Assembly: GCA_964493095.1 (NCBI GenBank)
Contig: CAZBNG010000083.1
Coordinates: 1-9,789 of the forward strand
Origin: CAYXSX01 sp964493095
GTDB taxonomy: Bacteria > Pseudomonadota > Alphaproteobacteria > Micavibrionales > Micavibrionaceae
Reading direction: 5' to 3'
Length of the DNA: 9,789 bases
This document shows, one piece after another, positions 5,495-9,789 of the stretch (position 1 is its first letter; each line of letters opens with the position of its first letter). The notes beneath the pieces are model-generated. The model made no database searches. It worked only from the letters and a program-made list of their open reading frames with translations, and was not told where the DNA came from. The position numbers and the translations under genes are program-made.

Positions 5495-7792
5495 TTACAT
5501 AAAACTCTGCGGATCCACATCCACCTGAATACGCACGGTGGAGGGGTGTTTGACCCCGGCGATCCACGCGGCGATACTTTTCTGGATATTGATGTTTTTA
5601 TCCGCGCGCACCAAAAGGCGGCGGCGGTATTTGCCGCGCAAGCGGTAAAACGGCGCTTCGGCAGGACCGAGCGTGCGGATACCCGGCCCTTGAGGCGCGG
5701 ACCGTCCCAAAGCACGCGCCGCCTCCATCACCTGCGCCTCGTCCCGGCCCGATACGATAATCCCGGCGAGACGCCCGTAAGGCGGCATACCCGATGCTTC
5801 GCGTTCCTGCGCCTCGGCCTCCAGAAACCCGTCGCGCGCCCCGGCGGCCAGCGCCTTCATAATGCGGTGATCTGGCATATAGCTTTGCAGGTAAACGCGG
5901 CCCTTTTTCTCCTCCCGCCCGGCGCGCCCGGCGACCTGATGCAGGAGTTGATAAACGCGTTCCGACCCGCGCAGCTCTCCGCCCTGCAACCCCAGATCGG
6001 CATCCACCACCCCCACCAGCGTCAGTTGCGGGAAATGGTGGCCCTTGGCGATAATCTGGGTGCCGATAATGATATCGACCTCATGCTCGCGCACCTGCCG
6101 GATCATCTGGCTGAGCTCCTCCTGATTTTCAGCCGTATCGCTGGCCAGCACAAGCACGCGCGCTTCCGGGAACTCTGCCTTTACCTCTTCCGCAATACGC
6201 TCCACACCGGGGCCGCATGCCGCAAAACTGTCTGTATCGTTGCAGGAAGGGCAGGATTTGGGGATCGGCGTCATAAAGCCGCAATGATGACACTCCAGAC
6301 GCCCGCGCGCCTTATGCTCCACCAGCCACGCGGTGCAACGCGGGCAATCCATCCGGTGACCGCAGGTCCGGCACAGCGTCAGCGGCGCATAGCCCCGGCG
6401 GTTGAGAAATAGCAATGTCTGCTCCCCCGCTTCTAGATTTTCCGCCACCTTTTGCACCAGTGAGGGGGCAAGAAATTTCCCGCTTTCCGGTTTATCCGCG
6501 CGCAGATCGATCATGTGAATATCGGGCAGCGCCGCCCCGCCAAACCGCCCGGGCAGGTGCAAATGCTCATACCGTCCGTTCCAGGCATTGTGCATCGTCT
6601 CAAGGCTCGGCGTGGCGCTGACCAGTACAATGGGAAATTTCCCCATGGAGGCGCGCACCACCGCCATATCGCGGGCGTGGTAGATAACGCCCTCCTCCTG
6701 CTTAAAGGCCGGGTCATGCTCTTCATCCACCACAATCAGGCCCAGATCCGCATAGGGCAGGAACAGGGCCGAGCGCGCTCCCACGACAACCTTTACCTCC
6801 CCTTCCGCCACACCGCGCCACGTCACGCGCCGCTGAGCGGGGGTCAGGTTTGAGTGCCACAAGGCGGGGGCGCAGCCGAAACGGCTTTTGAAACGATCAA
6901 GGAAGGCGTTGGAGAGGGCAATTTCGGGCAGGAGGATCAACACCTGCTTATTGTTTTTTAGCGCCTGCGCCACCCCTTCGAAATACGTTTCGGTTTTCCC
7001 CGCCCCCGTCACGCCGTCGAGCAGCGAGACTTTAAATTCCCCGGCGCGCACATGGGCGCATATACGCTCCGCTGCGGCCTGCTGGTCGTCCGAAAGCGCC
7101 GGCCCGTGACGATCGCAATCGGGGCTGCGGCATGGCGCAGCGCTGTGAAGCTCCACAACCTCCAGCAAGCCCTTATCCGCCATCCCGGTTACAACACCTG
7201 CACTTACCCCGGCAAGTTCAGCAATTTCGGCGGGGCGGCGGGGGGTTCCGTCCTGTAATATCTCCAGCACCTTCTTACGTTGCGGCGACAGGGAATGGAT
7301 GACTGGATGACTGGATGATTTGATGACTGGATTATTCAGATCATCCAGTCCTCCAGCCCTCAAGTCATCCGAAAGCCGGTAGGCTTTCACAGGCGTGGCC
7401 GGCTCCAGCGCTTTGGGAACGCTGAGCGCCATTTTCAAAACGGCCCCTTTGGCCGCCATATTATAAGACGCCACCCAGTCGAGAAATTCCCGGTGCACGG
7501 CCGGCATGGGCGGCATATCATAGCGCTCCAGCGCTTCTTTGAGTTTTTCAGGCGGAACGTCGCCCGCTCCTGCCCCCCACACAACGCCGGGCACTTCGCG
7601 CCCTCCTCCTTTAGCTCCCCCAAGGGGCACCGTCACGTAATCCCCGTCCTGCACATCCAGCCCCGGCGGGATGATATAATCATACGCCTTGTCCACCGGG
7701 TAAGGGACAAGCACGGATTTCACGCCTGCCGGAGCAGCCTCCGGCAATTCTTTTTCTTGAAAAAGATCCTGCATTTGGTAGGTATGGTGCAC
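5495..7792 (-). CDS. priA: Primosomal protein N', replication restart helicase PriA
   Basis: PriA is a 3'-5' DNA helicase that recognises abandoned forks and reloads the replisome. The 765-residue product is slightly longer than the usual ~730. Residues ~25-110 form the 3'-end-binding domain (KSVLVPYPVDKAYDYIIPPG). A winged-helix region follows to about 215. The helicase core has Walker A GVTGAGKT (260-267), DEEH (356-359), SATPS (392-396), GTQIIAKGHHFPQ (577-589) and QVAGRAGR (619-626). Eight cysteines (474, 477, 483, 486, 501, 504, 514, 517) form the two zinc sites. The protein ends VDVDPQSFM, typical for the family. The longest start is GTG 7792, with a stop codon just upstream in frame. 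ATG 7774 (residue 7) is an alternative, and neither has a clear Shine-Dalgarno. A palindromic repeat array encodes residues 141-166 in the winged-helix linker. The call is certain; the start is not. Confidence 0.98.
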   Translation of the reverse strand: MHHTYQMQDLFQEKELPEAAPAGVKSVLVPYPVDKAYDYIIPPGLDVQDGDYVTVPLGGAKGGGREVPGVVWGAGAGDVPPEKLKEALERYDMPPMPAVHREFLDWVASYNMAAKGAVLKMALSVPKALEPATPVKAYRLSDDLRAGGLDDLNNPVIKSSSHPVIHSLSPQRKKVLEILQDGTPRRPAEIAELAGVSAGVVTGMADKGLLEVVELHSAAPCRSPDCDRHGPALSDDQQAAAERICAHVRAGEFKVSLLDGVTGAGKTETYFEGVAQALKNNKQVLILLPEIALSNAFLDRFKSRFGCAPALWHSNLTPAQRRVTWRGVAEGEVKVVVGARSALFLPYADLGLIVVDEEHDPAFKQEEGVIYHARDMAVVRASMGKFPIVLVSATPSLETMHNAWNGRYEHLHLPGRFGGAALPDIHMIDLRADKPESGKFLAPSLVQKVAENLEAGEQTLLFLNRRGYAPLTLCRTCGHRMDCPRCTAWLVEHKARGRLECHHCGFMTPIPKSCPSCNDTDSFAACGPGVERIAEEVKAEFPEARVLVLASDTAENQEELSQMIRQVREHEVDIIIGTQIIAKGHHFPQLTLVGVVDADLGLQGGELRGSERVYQLLHQVAGRAGREEKKGRVYLQSYMPDHRIMKALAAGARDGFLEAEAQEREASGMPPYGRLAGIIVSGRDEAQVMEAARALGRSAPQGPGIRTLGPAEAPFYRLRGKYRRRLLVRADKNINIQKSIAAWIAGVKHPSTVRIQVDVDPQSFM
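7297..7370. repeat. 74-bp palindromic array of 8-bp units inside priA
   Basis: On the plus strand, five head-to-tail 8-bp units occupy 7297-7336: GGATGACT, GGATGACT, GGATGATT, TGATGACT, GGATTATT. After two bases come four units in inverted orientation at 7339-7370: GATCATCC, AGTCCTCC, AGCCCTCA, AGTCATCC. The last is the exact reverse complement of the first. About 24 of the outer 30 positions can pair, so the element could fold into a long imperfect hairpin. It lies within priA and is translated in frame as residues 141-166, in the linker between the start of the winged-helix region and the SLSPQRKKVLEIL helix. It resembles in behaviour the palindromic elements found inside Rickettsia genes, though I do not claim sequence relationship. 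Confidence 0.8.
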
Positions 7793-7824
7793 TGATTTTT
7801 AAAATTTAAAAAGGGCCTTCACAC

Positions 7825-8478
7825 ATGAAATTTTTCGTAGACACCGCCGACATCAATGAAATCAAGGAACTGGCGGCTACCGGCCTGCTGGACGGGGTGA
7901 CGACCAACCCCTCTCTGGTGGCCAAAACAGGCAAGAATTTCATCGAGCTTATCAAGGAGATCTGCGACGTGGTTTCCGGCCCGGTCAGCGCGGAAGTCGC
8001 GGCCACCGATTATGAAACCATGCGCAAGGAGGCCGAGGTTCTGCGCAAGATCGCCGACCACGTGGCGGTGAAAGTTCCCCTCACACCCGACGGGTTGAAA
8101 GTCTGCAAAGAGCTTTCCGACGACGGCACGATGGTGAATGTCACGCTGTGCTTTTCTGCGGGTCAGGCGCTGCTGGCCGCCAAGGCGGGCGCGGCGTTTA
8201 TCTCTCCCTTTGTCGGGCGTCTAGACGATATCGGCTCGAACGGGCTGGAGCTCATCGCGGACATTATAACGATTTACGAGAATTACGATTTCGATACCGA
8301 AGTGCTGGTTGCCTCTATCCGCAATCCGATCCACATTCTGGAGAGCGCGAAAATGGGCGCGGACGTTATGACCGCCCCGCCCGCGGTAATCCGTCAGCTT
8401 TATAACCATCCGCTGACCGATAAGGGCCTCGCCGCCTTTGTCGAGGACTGGAAAAAAACCGGACAGAGTATTTTGTAA
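7825..8478 (+). CDS. tal: Transaldolase, TalC/FSA-like subfamily (short form)
   Basis: This cytoplasmic class I aldolase moves a dihydroxyacetone unit between sugar phosphates in the non-oxidative pentose phosphate pathway. The 217-residue product matches the short form (about 215-220) that also includes E. coli fructose-6-phosphate aldolase (FSA). MKFFVDTADI starts the protein, with Asp6. DGVTTNPSL is at 23-31. VKVPLT (82-87) holds the Schiff-base Lys83, and SPFVGRLDDIG is at 127-137. FSA has Gln and Tyr at two diagnostic active-site positions (Gln59 and Tyr131 in E. coli). Here the equivalents are Glu57 (SAEV) and Phe129 (SPFV), as in true transaldolases, so I predict transaldolase rather than FSA activity. 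ATG 7825 has an AGGG ribosome site about 9 nt upstream, and an in-frame TAA at 7807 excludes a longer start. It diverges from priA across 32 bp. Its stop directly abuts that of the next gene. Confidence 0.96.
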   Translation: MKFFVDTADINEIKELAATGLLDGVTTNPSLVAKTGKNFIELIKEICDVVSGPVSAEVAATDYETMRKEAEVLRKIADHVAVKVPLTPDGLKVCKELSDDGTMVNVTLCFSAGQALLAAKAGAAFISPFVGRLDDIGSNGLELIADIITIYENYDFDTEVLVASIRNPIHILESAKMGADVMTAPPAVIRQLYNHPLTDKGLAAFVEDWKKTGQSIL

Positions 8479-8961
8479 TTAACCGGGCTGCGGGTCATTT
8501 CCTTCTGCCCCGCCGGGAGGCCCCATAAGATCACGAAAATCAAACGTATTTGCAGGCCCTTTAGCACGATGCGGATCCTTCTCATCAAGAGCCGCATTGA
8601 TTTCCTTTAGCACCTGCGCCGCTTGAATCAATGGCCTTCTCAGATATCGCTTATTCATTTCCAAGCCTTCATTAATACTAAGAGGCCCTTTCAGCGCTGC
8701 CATAGCGCTTTCTATCTCCGGCAATATTTCTACGGCTGCGTTTATTTCATCATCATCGAGATACACCCCCAGCATAGTGATTGGAAACTCATAAGTATCT
8801 ACAGCTTTGACCTGACGCCCGGGCACATCGCGAGCCAGATGAAGACAAAACACCGTCTCTCCCACAAAAACACTCAAATGTGCTTGTTTGGCTTGTCTAA
8901 CAAATCCGTCTCTTTCTGGAGAAGGCTTTATCGCTTGATTTACCGTGATTTTTTGAGACAT
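8479..8961 (-). CDS. Unknown 160-residue protein
   Basis: I do not recognise a family. The product starts MSQKITVNQAIKPSPERDGF and is soluble, with no signal peptide or membrane helix. Residues ~29-72 look like beta strands (VFVGETVFCLHLA, ITMLGVYLDD). Residues ~73-127 look helical and acidic (DEINAAVEILPEIESAMAAL and on to EINAALDEKD). The last ~20 residues are a Gly/Pro-rich flexible tail. The start ATG 8961 has a good AAGGAA site with about 8 nt spacing. The gene is convergent with the transaldolase, with no base between the two stop codons, and divergent from the DUF484 gene across 142 bp. An AT-rich stretch at 8983-8992 (TATATAGAAT on the minus strand) could supply its -10 box, but no matching -35 is clear. 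Codon use is more AT-rich than the neighbours. The gene is probably real; its function is unknown. Confidence 0.75.
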   Translation of the reverse strand: MSQKITVNQAIKPSPERDGFVRQAKQAHLSVFVGETVFCLHLARDVPGRQVKAVDTYEFPITMLGVYLDDDEINAAVEILPEIESAMAALKGPLSINEGLEMNKRYLRRPLIQAAQVLKEINAALDEKDPHRAKGPANTFDFRDLMGPPGGAEGNDPQPG

Positions 8962-9088
8962 TATTTCATTCCTTAAGTGACAATTCTATATACATAACCA
9001 ATAAACAAAAAATAAGCGCCAATAGCAAGATCGTTTCTCCCTTCTCCGCATTCGGCCTGAGTTTTCGTTTTTCCCCTCCCCTTGCCTG

Positions 9089-9097
9089 TGATATACT
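9089..9097 (+). promoter_or_regulatory. Extended -10 promoter for the DUF484 gene
   Basis: TGATATACT combines an extended -10 TG (9089-9090) with a TATACT hexamer (9092-9097, five of six consensus). No good -35 is visible, which the TG extension can compensate. The hexamer ends 6 nt before ATG 9104, so transcription would start at about the ATG. No Shine-Dalgarno is present, and the TGA at 9089-9091 is an in-frame stop that blocks a longer protein. A leaderless transcript is predicted. Confidence 0.6.
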
Positions 9098-9103
9098 TTC
9101 CGC

Positions 9104-9789
9104 ATGTCTGATACTTCCTCCCAACCGATAGAAGAAACCGCCGTGAACGCCCAAGATGTTATCGCTTTCCTTCGCGAAAACCCGAATTTTATCAAGGAAC
9201 ACCCGGAGAGCCTCGAACTCCTCCTGCCCGCCAAAGAGCGCCCGCGCCGGGGGCAGGTCGCCGATTTTCAGGCTTACGCCATCGAGCGCCTGAAAGAGGA
9301 AAAGGAAAAGGTGGTCGGCACCGCGCGCGAGATCATCGAGAATTCACGCGCCAACATGAACAACCAGAAGCGCATCCATGACGCCGTGTTGCGCGTTCTT
9401 GAAGCCAACACGTTTGACGATTTTATTCATACCATCACGATGGACCTTGCCGCCCTTCTGGATGTGGATATCACCGTTTTCCTCGTGGAATCCGACGGGC
9501 ATAACATTCCCCATGTCGACACCTCGGGCATCCGCGTGATCCCCGCGGGCACCGTCGATAAATGGATGGAAGGCAAGGACGTGCTGCTACAGGATCATAT
9601 CAGCGGCATTGAGGCCGTATATGGCGGCGGCGCGACGCTGGTGCGCTCGCAAATTCTGCTGCGCATCGGTATATCGCAAAATACGCCCCCGGCCATTCTG
9701 GCGTTCGGCAGCCGCAACGCGGATATGTTCCATGAAGGTCAGGCCACCGACCAGATCGCCTTCCTCGCCCGCGTTTTGGAACGCGCGTT
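9104..9789 (+). CDS. DUF484 family protein with GAF-like domain (cut by right edge)
   Basis: This is a DUF484 protein. The family is widespread in proteobacteria, often next to the tyrosine recombinase gene xerC, and its biochemical role is unsettled. I translated 228 uninterrupted codons to the edge. The N-terminal family signature is visible: VIAFLRENPNFIKEHPESLE (19-38), then the basic/Gly segment ERPRRGQVADFQAYAIERLK (45-64). A Lys/Glu-rich helix (61-95) looks like a coiled-coil linker. A GAF-like sensory domain follows (about 96-228), including ILAFGSRNADMFHEGQATDQ (198-217) and IAFLARVLER, which are characteristic. Only a short C-terminal piece should be missing; xerC may follow beyond the edge. 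The start ATG 9104 follows an in-frame TGA and has no ribosome site, but a -10 box lies at leaderless spacing. Codon use is core-like. Confidence 0.93.
   Translation, partial: MSDTSSQPIEETAVNAQDVIAFLRENPNFIKEHPESLELLLPAKERPRRGQVADFQAYAIERLKEEKEKVVGTAREIIENSRANMNNQKRIHDAVLRVLEANTFDDFIHTITMDLAALLDVDITVFLVESDGHNIPHVDTSGIRVIPAGTVDKWMEGKDVLLQDHISGIEAVYGGGATLVRSQILLRIGISQNTPPAILAFGSRNADMFHEGQATDQIAFLARVLERA

Noticed and set aside
5483..6412. 309-codon plus-strand ORF antisense to the priA 3' end
   Set aside because: It is an Arg/His-rich shadow of priA with no ribosome site.
7800..7805. TAAAAT as a -10 box for the transaldolase gene
   Set aside because: It matches five of six positions but lies in a very AT-rich 32-bp gap and has no -35 box at suitable spacing.

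Overview
The window looks like a chromosomal segment of an alphaproteobacterium. The evidence is the gene neighbourhood (a DUF484 gene, a TalC-type transaldolase, priA, then the atpHAGD order of an F1-ATPase operon) and protein details such as the alphaproteobacterial-style loop 'KLYCIYVSIGQKRSTVAQ' in AtpA. I cannot name the genus. By eye, the core genes are moderately GC-rich and use CGC/ATC-type codons. Several small genes at the junctions are visibly AT-richer, with many AGA/AGG/ATA codons.

Layout, left to right. Positions 1-4533 are on the minus strand and read right to left as atpH (delta), atpA (alpha), a 101-codon unknown ORF, atpG (gamma), a 74-codon unknown ORF, and the N-terminal 259 codons of atpD (beta), which runs off the left edge. 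These encode the soluble F1 part of ATP synthase. The two unknown ORFs occupy the alpha-gamma and gamma-beta junctions, which are usually short. Positions 4534-4702 are a divergent intergenic region with an 11-bp perfect inverted repeat and a near-consensus promoter for a plus-strand gene (4703-5473). That gene encodes a 256-residue protein with a possible Fe(II)/2-oxoglutarate-type HxD...H...R pattern. priA (replication restart helicase) follows on the minus strand at 5495-7792. It carries an unusual 74-bp palindromic array of 8-bp units translated as an in-frame linker. Divergent from priA is a transaldolase gene (7825-8478), whose stop abuts the stop of a convergent unknown gene (8479-8961, minus). 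After a 142-bp divergent gap, a DUF484/GAF gene starts at 9104 and runs off the right edge.

The conserved genes are housekeeping: oxidative phosphorylation, replication restart, and the non-oxidative pentose phosphate pathway. The unusual points are the unknown genes at conserved junctions, the palindromic element inside priA, and two plus-strand genes (4703 and 9104) that lack a Shine-Dalgarno sequence. In both, the -10 hexamer ends exactly 6 nt before the ATG, which predicts leaderless mRNAs. I see no CRISPR array, tRNA, rRNA, transposase or complete defence system. The best candidates for something undescribed are the orphan dioxygenase-like gene and the two small ORFs in the atp operon. 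Their functions cannot be read from sequence alone.
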